DNA from: Streptomyces sp. F63
GTDB taxonomy: Bacteria > Actinomycetota > Actinomycetes > Streptomycetales > Streptomycetaceae
DNA length: 64,000 bases
Assembly (NCBI RefSeq): GCF_018070345.1
Contig: NZ_JAGPXX010000003.1
Span: 1-64,000 of the forward strand
Direction of reading: 5' to 3'
Positions 10,146 through 18,514 of the stretch are shown one piece after another; positions within the stretch are counted from its first letter, which is position 1, and each line of letters starts with the position of its first letter. A program made the translations under genes and the position numbers. Under the pieces are notes generated by a model. The model was given only the letters and a program-made list of their open reading frames with translations, made no database searches and had not been told where the DNA came from.

Positions 10146-10395
10146 GCCCCGCCATACCGTGGATCGGGTGATCTAGCAAACTCGCAGGTCAAACGGGGTC
10201 GGCCCAAATGGAGGCCGACCCCGTTCGCGTACCCGTGGCTGGATCCCGGCTGGATGGGCTGACGGCTCGTCACCTGTCGTCATCCGTTGTTCTCGGTACG
10301 CCGGCTGGATTACGGCTGGATCGCGCTGAGCGGCGAGTCGGTACGAGGGGGAGCGACGCGTGGGCCGACCCGGGGTCCGTGGCCGACGCCGTGCT

Positions 10396-11337
10396 TCACA
10401 GGATGTTCCACCGAAGACTGGTGTTCTCTTCGATCAGGCCCTCGATGCGGCGTATGACCTCGGCGCGGCTTTCCGGTGCGTGTGAGATCTTCCGGGCGTT
10501 GGTGGTGATCATGCGGAGCTCGCGCAGGTCGCGGAGCGTCGGGTATCCCTCCCACGTCGTGACGTCGTACCCGTACGCCTTGGCGAAGTCGTGGTAGTGC
10601 TCGGTCCCGTAGCCGAAGCGCCTGCAATGGATCTCGATGGTGACGAGGTCCCACTCCCGGTGTCCCCAGGCGACCGTGTCCCAGTCGCACAGGACGGCGC
10701 CGTCGCCGTGGTGCAGGGCATTGCGGTGCTGTGGGTCCCCTTGGATGGCGGTCTTGGGGTACAGGAACCGGACCCCGGACAGCTCTGCCGCCAGCTTGTC
10801 CACTCGTGTGGACAGCGCGTCGATGAGCGGAGTGGGCAGGCCGGTGATACGGGCGATTGAAGACCTGATGGCGGTGACGTTGTCCCGCTCGGGGAGCTCG
10901 ACCGGCGGGGTGCCGAGGTTGTGCAGGGCGTACAGCGGAGCTGCGAGCTGTTCCGCCAGGACCGGGTGCGGCGGCTGGGGCAGGTGGGTCCAGAAGGTGA
11001 CGGCGTGGCCGTCCACGACCACGGGTTGCTCGGCCGCGATCGGGTGGAGGGGGGCCGTGGGGAAGTCCTGTTCCATCAGCCATTGCACGAAGCGCACTGT
11101 CCGGAGGACTGCGGTCTGGGTGGTGCCGCGGCGGGCGATCTTCACCACAACCGGCTCTCTGTCGAGGAGAACCACCGCGTTGGTGTGTCCACGCAGCACA
11201 CGGGCGTTGGTGGCGTCGAGGCCGGCGACGGCGCAGGCGCGCCGCAGGACTTCATCCATGTGCGCTGGTTGGAAGCCGCCGATGGTATTGACCGATGTCA
11301 TGAGATCAGGCTGAGGGACGACAGGTTGTTCTGTCAC
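10396..11337 (-). CDS. Aminoglycoside phosphotransferase (APH)-fold kinase
   Basis: A 313-aa protein from the GTG at 11337, or 301 aa from the ATG at 11301. It has the protein-kinase-like APH fold: VVLLDREPVVVKIARRG (ATP-lysine), the catalytic loop IQGDPQHRNALHHGD and the metal-binding DWDTVAWGHREWDL. A clade of such small kinases in Streptomyces phosphorylates unknown small molecules, so resistance cannot be assumed. The GTG start overlaps the stop of the XRE-TPR regulator gene (GTGA), so the two are translationally coupled. Confidence 0.8.
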   Translation of the reverse strand: MTEQPVVPQPDLMTSVNTIGGFQPAHMDEVLRRACAVAGLDATNARVLRGHTNAVVLLDREPVVVKIARRGTTQTAVLRTVRFVQWLMEQDFPTAPLHPIAAEQPVVVDGHAVTFWTHLPQPPHPVLAEQLAAPLYALHNLGTPPVELPERDNVTAIRSSIARITGLPTPLIDALSTRVDKLAAELSGVRFLYPKTAIQGDPQHRNALHHGDGAVLCDWDTVAWGHREWDLVTIEIHCRRFGYGTEHYHDFAKAYGYDVTTWEGYPTLRDLRELRMITTNARKISHAPESRAEVIRRIEGLIEENTSLRWNIL

Positions 11338-12725
11338 ATGTGACTGCTGGGAAGTTGGAGGAGTTCGCCCAGTTCTCTCGCCGCTGTGACCCGCCGATTG
11401 GCACCCGGAAGCTGGTCGATCACATGTCGTGCGCGTGCGCTGAGAATGGGGGTGCGGTGTTCCTCGGGTACCTGGAGATATGCCGCAGTCGCGAGTTGGC
11501 ACGCTTCGGTGGCGCTGTGGTCGCGCGCCAGGCAGATCGCGGCCTCCAGGCGCAGCAGGGCCGGGTCGATGCCGGCGCGAGTGGGGTAGAGGGACAGGGC
11601 TTCTTCCGGGACCCGACGGGCTTCGGAGACGTGTCCTAACGCGGTGAACGTGCCGCTGAGGTAGAGCAGGAACCGTCGCAGCGGAAAGGCGAAGGCGTCA
11701 TCGTCGCTCTGTGGGGCGAGCTGGTCGAAGATGCCACGGGCGTCCCTGACTCTGGCGGCGGCCTCGCTCCGGTTGCCCTGTAGCGCGAGCGCGCGTGCCT
11801 CTGCGGCGACCGCGAAGGCGGCGGTGGGGGAGGGCTTGCCGCGGGTCATGATGCGGGCCTCCCGTGCCAGGGTGACGGCCGATTGCACAGGTCCGTAGTA
11901 GTAGCCGAGCATCGCCGCCTGAGCGCGCACACGGGCCCGCAGTTCGGCGTTGCCGCTCTCGTCGGAGGCGTGCCGGGCAGTGGCGTACCAGATGCGTGCG
12001 TCGTCGATTTCGCCGAGCTTCATCAGGGCGTCCGCGATCAGCGTGGACACCACGGCGGTGATCTCCGTGAGCCGCACCGTCACCGAGGCCGGCTGCCGGT
12101 CTTCCAGCAGCTCCTTGACCTCCCGGAGGATGCGGAGCAGCTTGTTCATCATCGGGGCGGGCGGCGTGAAGACGTACTCGTACCGGACCAGCAGAAGCTG
12201 CTCCTCCAGCAGGTCCATCTGGCCAGGGGCGACGGTGCCCGCGGCCAAGGCACGGTCGACCGAGCGCCGAGCGGCGTCGATGTCATGGAAGAGGGGATCG
12301 CGTTTCATAGCGATCCCGGAGTCGGACGAACGCGTCCGAGTCGCGTGCCGCGCGGGGGACTCGGCTTCACCCGCCGAGTCGTCGGCATGCCCGAGCCCGA
12401 GCTCGTAGGGCGTGGCGCCGTAGTAGCGGCACAGCAGCGCGACGGCTTCCGCCCGGGGAGCGCGGGCGCCGGTTTCCCACAGCCGCAGTTGGTCCTCGTC
12501 CGCCTTCGGGCCCTCCGGGCTCATCTGGAGAGCCAGGTCTCGGAGTTCTCCGCCGACCTGGTTCAACGTGAGCCCCCGGGCGAGGCGGTTCGCACGGAGC
12601 TTGGACAGACCGCAGTGGTCACGGATGGCTTGCGCGGTCTCAACGACCGTCCACCCTTCCTCAGCCGCCCGCTCCCGTATGGCCCGTGCGCACGCGACAC
12701 CATGTCGGCCCGTCATCCGACCCAC
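11334..12725 (-). CDS. XRE-family regulator with C-terminal TPR-like region
   Basis: A 463-aa protein (GTG at 12725, with an ATG alternative at 12716). Residues about 15-105 contain helix-turn-helix elements, including SKLRANRLARGLTLNQVGGE and DQLRLWETGARAPRAEAVALL. The remainder is helical repeats of the kind seen in peptide-responsive regulators (AEARALALQGNRSEAAARVRD, ALGHVSEARRVPEEALSLYP). It is probably cytoplasmic and DNA-binding. It is coupled to the APH-fold kinase gene downstream and faces away from the lanthipeptide cluster, which it may or may not regulate. Confidence 0.8.
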   Translation of the reverse strand: MGRMTGRHGVACARAIRERAAEEGWTVVETAQAIRDHCGLSKLRANRLARGLTLNQVGGELRDLALQMSPEGPKADEDQLRLWETGARAPRAEAVALLCRYYGATPYELGLGHADDSAGEAESPARHATRTRSSDSGIAMKRDPLFHDIDAARRSVDRALAAGTVAPGQMDLLEEQLLLVRYEYVFTPPAPMMNKLLRILREVKELLEDRQPASVTVRLTEITAVVSTLIADALMKLGEIDDARIWYATARHASDESGNAELRARVRAQAAMLGYYYGPVQSAVTLAREARIMTRGKPSPTAAFAVAAEARALALQGNRSEAAARVRDARGIFDQLAPQSDDDAFAFPLRRFLLYLSGTFTALGHVSEARRVPEEALSLYPTRAGIDPALLRLEAAICLARDHSATEACQLATAAYLQVPEEHRTPILSARARHVIDQLPGANRRVTAARELGELLQLPSSHM

Positions 12726-13065
12726 TGTCCGCCTCCCTCCGCCGTGGCGTTCAGGTCAGTAAGCACCATCGTTCCCGGAGTATCCGACGCTTTCCGTCGG
12801 TTTTTCGGCCGGATGAGGGAACTCCCGTCTCCTTGGCGTTGGTTCCGACGCCCGCGTCGGTTGAGCCACGCGCTGCCCTTGCCGAAGCTACGTGCCACGT
12901 TGAGCCGCACATCCCAGTACGCGGCCACCGACGATCGGACACTTCGATGGCACCGCTGATCGATCGCACCGCAGTACTTACTGTGCCGCCACAGGCGGGC
13001 ACGGTCGCCGGCCAGTGCTTTCGGGTTCCTGAAGTGTGCCGATCCCAGGCACGGGAGTACTGAAG
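12726..13065. other. Divergent intergenic region with an internal terminator
   Basis: About 340 bp between the XRE gene and the first lanthipeptide-cluster gene. It contains a rightward terminator at 12784-12805 and AT-richer sequence near 12755-12780. I see no protein gene in it. Confidence 0.5.
12784..12805 (+). terminator. Rho-independent terminator in the leader region of the lanthipeptide operon
   Basis: CCGACG (12784-12789), a CTTTC loop, CGTCGG (12795-12800) and five T residues form a compact intrinsic terminator pointing rightward. No rightward gene lies immediately upstream. It could therefore end a short leader transcript or be an attenuator before the operon that starts at 13066. 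Confidence 0.6.
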
Positions 13066-13818
13066 ATGACCTCCTTTCCGTGTACCCGCCGCTTCGCCAT
13101 CACGATCCCGGCCGAGCTGCACCAAGTCTCAGCAGCCCGGCGCCTGATGGAGACCCACCTGAGCCGATGGGTCTGCCCGCTCCTCGACGACGCGGCCTTG
13201 GTGGCGCAGGAGCTGATCGCCAACGCGGTGCGGCACGGCTGCTCCGGCCCGGATGAGACCGTGGTGCTGAGCGTCGAGCAGACGAACAGCCGACTGCTGA
13301 TCGCAGTGGACGACCCGTCGCCGAAGCTCCCGCATGTGCGCCGCGCTGCCGATGACGACAGCAGCGGGCGGGGACTGCTCATGGTCCGGGCACTTGCCAG
13401 CCGCTGGGGCTACCGGGCAGCTGAGGACGGCCGGGGCAAACGGGTGTGGTGCATCCTGGCGCCGCCCGGTAGTCCGTCGTCTCTCACCTCTTCCCAGAGG
13501 GGGACCTTCCTGCGCGGGACCTCCGGCAGGCCAGGGGCTGACTTACCGATACAGCTACCGGGCACGGTGCCCGTCCGAGGCGACTCGGCCACTTCCCCGG
13601 CTACGGCGACAACGCCATTGCCACGCTTGTCACCGCCACGGCTCGTACACGGCACTACTCGTCCAAAGCTCCTGCGAGTTTCAGCGATTCCCTTGCCCGC
13701 GGGCCTCTGGGCCTCCAGGGAGAGCATCCGGCCAACGGGCGAGCGGAGAAGACCCAACCCCGACATCGTCACCGTCCCCCGATCGGCACCACACAGCACA
13801 AGGAGTACGAGTCCATGA
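13066..13818 (+). CDS. ATP-binding protein (HATPase_c, anti-sigma-like) with a long C-terminal extension
   Basis: A 250-aa protein. Residues about 10-140 form a GHKL/HATPase domain like RsbW-type anti-sigma kinases, with N-box AQELIANAVRHGC, VDDPSPKLP and GRGLLMVRALASRWGY. The last 100 residues are Pro/Arg/Thr-rich and resemble no domain. They contain a TTA codon at 13543-13545. The stop overlaps the next start (ATGA at 13815), which supports translation through to the end. Such HATPase genes commonly accompany FxLD and other lanthipeptide clusters in Streptomyces, probably as regulators. Confidence 0.75.
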   Translation: MTSFPCTRRFAITIPAELHQVSAARRLMETHLSRWVCPLLDDAALVAQELIANAVRHGCSGPDETVVLSVEQTNSRLLIAVDDPSPKLPHVRRAADDDSSGRGLLMVRALASRWGYRAAEDGRGKRVWCILAPPGSPSSLTSSQRGTFLRGTSGRPGADLPIQLPGTVPVRGDSATSPATATTPLPRLSPPRLVHGTTRPKLLRVSAIPLPAGLWASRESIRPTGERRRPNPDIVTVPRSAPHSTRSTSP

Positions 13819-15035
13819 GCGAACTACGCGACGAAAACCGGGCGGAAGAACTGCGGAACAAGACCGTGGACCAGCTCGTCGCGGATGGCACGATCACCTC
13901 CGCGAGGGTGGAGGCCGCTCTGCGGAAGGTCCCCCGGCACATCGCCGTCCCCGAGGTCCCGGTCGAGAAGGCGTACAGCGTCTATGAGCCCGTGGTCACC
14001 AAGCAGGACGAGCACGGCGTCCACACGAGTTCGGTATCCGCTCCGCAGATCCAGGCCATGCAGCTGGAACAGGCTGACATCCAGCCCGGTGACCGCGTGC
14101 TGGAGATCGGAACGAACGGTCCGAACGCCGCCTACATCGCGGAACTGGCCGGGCCCACGGGGCAGGTCACCACCGTCGACATCGACCCCGCCCCCGCCGA
14201 CCGGGCCCAGCGGTTCCTGGATGCCACCGGCTACACCGGCGTGCGGGTCCTCGTCGGTGACGCCGAGTACGGAGTCCCCGACCGCGCCCCCTTCGACGCC
14301 ATCCTGGTCACGGCCGGGGCATGGGACATTCCCCCTGCCTGGATCGCCCAGCTGAACGAAGGCGGCCGGCTTGTCGTCCCGCTGCGCGTCAACAGCCTGA
14401 CCCGCACGTACCGCTTCGTCCGCGAGGGCGATCACCTGGTCAGCACCAGCGCGCACGTGTGCGGGTTCGTCCCGATGCAGGGCGACGGTGCCCACCGGCA
14501 GGAGACGCTTCTGCTGCGCGGCAACGAGGAGATCGCGCTGCGCTTCGACGAGGCCCTGCCGGTTGAGCCGTCGCTGTTGAACGGTGTGCTGATCACCCCG
14601 CGCGCCGAGGTGTGGACGGGGGTAACCGTCGGGCGGACCGAGCTGATCGGCGGCCTTCAGCTGTACCTGGCGACGATGCTGCCGGGGTTCTGCACCATGG
14701 CCGTCGACCCGGACCTGGACACCGGCGTGGTGAAGCCCAATAACCCCGCGTTCTCGATGGCCGCGGTCGACGGCCCGAACTTCGCCTACCTGCTGGTGCG
14801 CCGTACTCCCGACGACAAGAACGTCGAGTACGGCATCCACGCCTTCGGACCGGACCGCGACAAGCTCGCCGAGCAGATCCGCGACTTGTTGCGCACGTGG
14901 GCCAAGCAGCACCGGGGCGGCCCCGGTCCGCGACTGACCGTCCACCCGGCCGACACCCCCGATGACCGGATTCCCGGCGACCGGATCTTCAACAAGAAGC
15001 ACAGCCGGATCTCGATCTCCTGGCCTACCGCGTAA
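13815..15035 (+). CDS. O-methyltransferase of the FxLD lanthipeptide system (PCMT/PIMT-like)
   Basis: A 406-aa protein of the protein-L-isoaspartate O-methyltransferase superfamily, matching the family named 'methyltransferase, FxLD system'. Residues 1-60 form the N-terminal helical region (LRKVPRHIAVPEVPVEKAY). The SAM-binding motif is VLEIGTNGPNAAYIAELAG and VDIDP near 95-120, followed by GDAEYG and DAILVTAGAWDIP. A C-terminal extension of about 180 residues is specific to this system. In the characterised relative OlvSA such an enzyme methylates a core Asp, giving succinimide and then isoaspartate. It is coupled to the upstream HATPase gene, and the precursor follows by 80 bp. Confidence 0.9.
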   Translation: MSELRDENRAEELRNKTVDQLVADGTITSARVEAALRKVPRHIAVPEVPVEKAYSVYEPVVTKQDEHGVHTSSVSAPQIQAMQLEQADIQPGDRVLEIGTNGPNAAYIAELAGPTGQVTTVDIDPAPADRAQRFLDATGYTGVRVLVGDAEYGVPDRAPFDAILVTAGAWDIPPAWIAQLNEGGRLVVPLRVNSLTRTYRFVREGDHLVSTSAHVCGFVPMQGDGAHRQETLLLRGNEEIALRFDEALPVEPSLLNGVLITPRAEVWTGVTVGRTELIGGLQLYLATMLPGFCTMAVDPDLDTGVVKPNNPAFSMAAVDGPNFAYLLVRRTPDDKNVEYGIHAFGPDRDKLAEQIRDLLRTWAKQHRGGPGPRLTVHPADTPDDRIPGDRIFNKKHSRISISWPTA

Positions 15036-15116
15036 GAGACGGCCCAGGCCAGGCGTCACGCACCACCACGACCGACACCAAACGACACGACACCAAACGA
15101 CAGGGAGAGCGATCCC

Positions 15117-15326
15117 ATGACCACCACCGCACTGCTCGACCCGGCCACCGCGCTGGACGAGCCGCCGACCAACGACCTGCTCGACGACGAGTTCGCGCTG
15201 GACGTGCACATCGTCATCGCCGAGCACCCCACCGGCAAGTTCAGCTGCGCCACCAGCGACGGCTGCGGAAACACGTGCGCCAACGGCGCCAGCGCCTGCA
15301 ATTCCTTCACGGACGACCCGGCCTGA
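15117..15326 (+). CDS. FxLD family lanthipeptide precursor
   Basis: A 69-aa precursor peptide. The leader is acidic and carries the defining FxLD box (F26-A-L-D29, then VHIV). The likely core follows about residue 40. It contains four cysteines (44, 50, 54, 61), several Ser/Thr (43, 46, 47, 53, 59, 63, 65) and one Asp-Gly (48-49). The DG sits between the first two cysteines and is the obvious candidate for methyltransferase-dependent succinimide/isoAsp formation. A GGGAGAG ribosome site precedes the ATG. The exact cleavage point and ring pattern cannot be read from sequence. Confidence 0.92.
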   Translation: MTTTALLDPATALDEPPTNDLLDDEFALDVHIVIAEHPTGKFSCATSDGCGNTCANGASACNSFTDDPA

Positions 15327-15421
15327 CGGCTGCCTGGCCGCCGGGGGCGACGGCCACCGACAAGCCGTCGCCCCCGGCGACACCGCCCGCGCTTCCCGGC
15401 GCGAAGAAGGAGGAATGCCTC

Positions 15422-18400
15422 ATGGCCCCAGGCTCACCCATCCGATACCAGTGGCAGCCCGGCACGCTGCTGCGTGCTTCCACCGCCGCGCATCCGATAC
15501 CCCTGGCCGACCTGGATCTCTACGACGCGGACAGCGCGGCCGCCGGAGCGAAGTGGCTGGCCACCGTATGGCGGGACGAGCGGGTTCCCGCCGCACTGGC
15601 CGCCGCCAGCCCCGTCCTGTGCCGCCAGGTCGACGCGATCCTGGCCGACGCGGAACCCGAGGAGCGCCGGGTACGCCGGGCCGTGCTGTCCGTGGCCTCG
15701 TATCTGCTGCGCTGGAACAACCGGCCCACGCCCTTCGGGGCATTCGCCGGAGTCGCCCCGGCCCGGACCGGTCCCGGCCTGCACCTGGAGTGGGGCCCCG
15801 GGCAGCGCACCGTGCTGCGCCCCGACGCCGACTGGATGACCGACATCATCCTCCGCCTCGAACGAAGCCTTCCTTTGGTCGAGCGGCTCACGGTCGTCGC
15901 CAACAACACCGGCCACCCACGCGGTGACCGGCACGTGGTGCCCGGCCTGCCGTCCACCGGGCGTGACGTACTCCTTGCCCCGGTGGAGATGTCGGTTCGC
16001 CGCACCCGGCCCGTGGCCGTCGTGCTCGACGCCGCCAGACCCCCGGTTCCGTATGAGGTGCTGCTGCGCCGCCTGGCCGAACAGTTCTCCGCAGCGCGCC
16101 CCGGACAACTCAACGCATTGCTCGCCGACTTACTGTCCCGGCACGTCCTGATCAGCAGTCTGTGGCCCCCGATGACCTGCGTCGACACGCTCACCCACGT
16201 ATGCGCCCAACTGGAGAAGGCCGAGGCAAGCCGGATTCCCGGCATCGGAAATCTCGCCAGGCAGCTTCACGCGCTCCGTGAGGCCATGGACAACCCGGAC
16301 ACCGCCACACCGTGGACGCCCGGAACCACCCTCACCCGGGACATGCACCGCCTCAGCGATATCGCGCCGGTGCCGCTGCTGGTGGACACCGTCCTGGACT
16401 GCGACCTCGAGGTGCCCGAGGACGTGCTGTGCGAGGCGGCCGAAGCCGTCGGCGTCATGTACCGGCTGACACCGCACCCCTACGGCTATCCGCAGTGGCA
16501 GGACTACCACCGGCGGTTCCGCGCCCGGTACGGCGTGGGGGCGCTGGTGCCCGTACTGGACCTGGTGGCCGACAGCGGACTCGGGCTGCCCGCCGACTAC
16601 ACCGGCGCCGACCGCCGACGCCCACCGCGCCTGCTGACCGAGCGGGACGAGAAGCTCCTCGCACTCCTCCACCAGGCGATGCTCGATGGTCGCCGGGAGA
16701 TCGTCCTCACCCGCAGAACAGTCGAGGAACTCGCAGCCGGCGACTCCGAACACATCCTGCCCATCCCCCGGGCGGAGGTCGCGGTCGAGATCCACGCCGC
16801 CTCTCCGGAGGCCGTCCAGCGGGGCGACTACCGGCTCCAGATCACCGGCACGCCCAGGCCGGGCAGCAGCATGTTCGGACGGTTCGCCCACCTGTTGCCC
16901 CCGGACGCCCAGGACCGGCTCACCGCCGGCTACGCGATCACCGCGACCGAGGCGATCCCGGCGCAGCTCTCGTTCGCCCCGCGCCGTCGCCGCAATGAGA
17001 ACGTCGCCCGAACGATGCGGCTCCTGCCGCACGTCATCCCCCTCGCCGAGCACCATGAGACCGGCCCCGGCGTGCTCCCGCTGGACGACCTGGCGGTCAC
17101 CGCCGACGCCCGGCAGTTCTACCTCGTGCAGATGTCGACCGGCCGCCGCGTCGAGCCCCGCGTCCCTCACGCCCTGGAAGCCGGAGTCCACACGCCACCG
17201 CTCGCCCGATTCCTGGCGGAGATCACCACAGCCCGCTGCGCCGTGTACAAGGCGTTCGCCTTCGGGGCCGCCGCACGCCTGCCGTACCTGCCTCGCGTCC
17301 GCTACAAGAGGACGATTCTGGCCCCCGCCCGGTGGCTGATCACCGCCGCGGAGCTACCTGCTCACACCGCCCCGATGGCCGACTGGGAGAAGGCCCTGGA
17401 CCAGTGGCGGGACCGGCTCCGGGTGCCCGACTGCGTCGCGGTCGTGGAGTACGACCAGCAACTCCCCGTCGACCTGGGGCAGCAGATGCACCGGGCACTG
17501 CTGCGGACCCGGCTGGACAGCACCCGCCGCATCGAGCTGCGTGAGACGGTCCGCCAGGACGAGCGTGCCTGGATCGGGCGCCCGCACGAGCTGCTGATCC
17601 CCCTCGCCCTGGACGGCTCCGCCGCCCAGCGAACCGAGCCGCCCGGCCTCACCCACGACCCTGTCACCACCGAGCCCCTGCTGCCGGGCCGGTCAACCGT
17701 CCTGCACGCCCGGCTCCACGTCCACCCCCTGCGGGTCGACGAAATCCTGACCGGCCATCTGGACGGCCTGCTCGGGCGGTTCGACCCTGCGCCGGCATGG
17801 TGGTTCCGCCGCCACCGCGACACGAGCCGACCGGACTCCGCCCCGTACCTGGAGCTCTACCTGACCCTGCCCGACGCTGACTCCTACGGGCAGGCCGCCG
17901 CCCACGTCCACGACTGGGCCGTCCAGCTGCACCAGCAGCACCTGGCCGCCCACCTGGAGCTGTGCACCTACCAGCCGCAGACCGGCCGCTACGGGCACGG
18001 GCCCGCGATGGACGCCGCTCACACGGTCTTCGCCGCGGACTCCGCTGCCTGCCTGGCGCAGAACCGCGCGGCATCCGACGACAGGAGCACCGCCCAAGCC
18101 CTGGCCGCGGCAAGCATGTTCGAGCTCGCGGTGTCCTTCACCGGTGATGCCGACCGAGCCGCGGACTGGCTGACCTGCAACCTGCCCCGCGAGCACGGGC
18201 CTCTGGACCGGGCCCTGCTGAACAACGCACTCGCCCTGGCGAACCCCGCGCGTGCCGCACTGCGGTCCCGGCCCGGCGGCGCCGCCATCGCCACCACATG
18301 GCAGACCCGCGCCGCCGCCCTGGCCGCCTATCGCGAGCAACTCGCCCAGCAGCGCGACCCGCACACCGCGCTGCGATCCCTCCTGCACGAGCACCACATC

Positions 18401-18514
18401 CGGGCTCTGCCCGTCGACCCTGACCGCGAACGCATCACGGGCCGGCTGGTACGAGCCTGCGCTCACCGCCACATGGCCCGCAGCCAGGGAGCCCACCGTG
18501 CCCACACCAACTGA
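15422..18514 (+). CDS. Lanthipeptide dehydratase LanB, full length
   Basis: A 1030-aa class I dehydratase. The N-terminal glutamylation domain (about 40-720) has LLRWNNRPTPFGAFAGVAPA, typical of Lant_dehydr_N. The C-terminal SpaB_C elimination domain (about 750-1010) starts at VLHARLHVHPLRVDEILTG. Using glutamyl-tRNA, LanB activates core Ser/Thr, and glutamate elimination gives dehydroalanine and dehydrobutyrine. AAGGAGG at 15407-15413 sets the ATG at 15422. Codon 237 (16130-16132) is TTA, rare in Streptomyces, so translation should depend on bldA. The gene overlaps lanC by 17 bp. Confidence 0.93.
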   Translation: MAPGSPIRYQWQPGTLLRASTAAHPIPLADLDLYDADSAAAGAKWLATVWRDERVPAALAAASPVLCRQVDAILADAEPEERRVRRAVLSVASYLLRWNNRPTPFGAFAGVAPARTGPGLHLEWGPGQRTVLRPDADWMTDIILRLERSLPLVERLTVVANNTGHPRGDRHVVPGLPSTGRDVLLAPVEMSVRRTRPVAVVLDAARPPVPYEVLLRRLAEQFSAARPGQLNALLADLLSRHVLISSLWPPMTCVDTLTHVCAQLEKAEASRIPGIGNLARQLHALREAMDNPDTATPWTPGTTLTRDMHRLSDIAPVPLLVDTVLDCDLEVPEDVLCEAAEAVGVMYRLTPHPYGYPQWQDYHRRFRARYGVGALVPVLDLVADSGLGLPADYTGADRRRPPRLLTERDEKLLALLHQAMLDGRREIVLTRRTVEELAAGDSEHILPIPRAEVAVEIHAASPEAVQRGDYRLQITGTPRPGSSMFGRFAHLLPPDAQDRLTAGYAITATEAIPAQLSFAPRRRRNENVARTMRLLPHVIPLAEHHETGPGVLPLDDLAVTADARQFYLVQMSTGRRVEPRVPHALEAGVHTPPLARFLAEITTARCAVYKAFAFGAAARLPYLPRVRYKRTILAPARWLITAAELPAHTAPMADWEKALDQWRDRLRVPDCVAVVEYDQQLPVDLGQQMHRALLRTRLDSTRRIELRETVRQDERAWIGRPHELLIPLALDGSAAQRTEPPGLTHDPVTTEPLLPGRSTVLHARLHVHPLRVDEILTGHLDGLLGRFDPAPAWWFRRHRDTSRPDSAPYLELYLTLPDADSYGQAAAHVHDWAVQLHQQHLAAHLELCTYQPQTGRYGHGPAMDAAHTVFAADSAACLAQNRAASDDRSTAQALAAASMFELAVSFTGDADRAADWLTCNLPREHGPLDRALLNNALALANPARAALRSRPGGAAIATTWQTRAAALAAYREQLAQQRDPHTALRSLLHEHHIRALPVDPDRERITGRLVRACAHRHMARSQGAHRAHTN

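Noticed and set aside
10396..11337. Aminoglycoside resistance gene
   Set aside because: Only the general APH fold is visible, and many Streptomyces proteins of this fold have other substrates.
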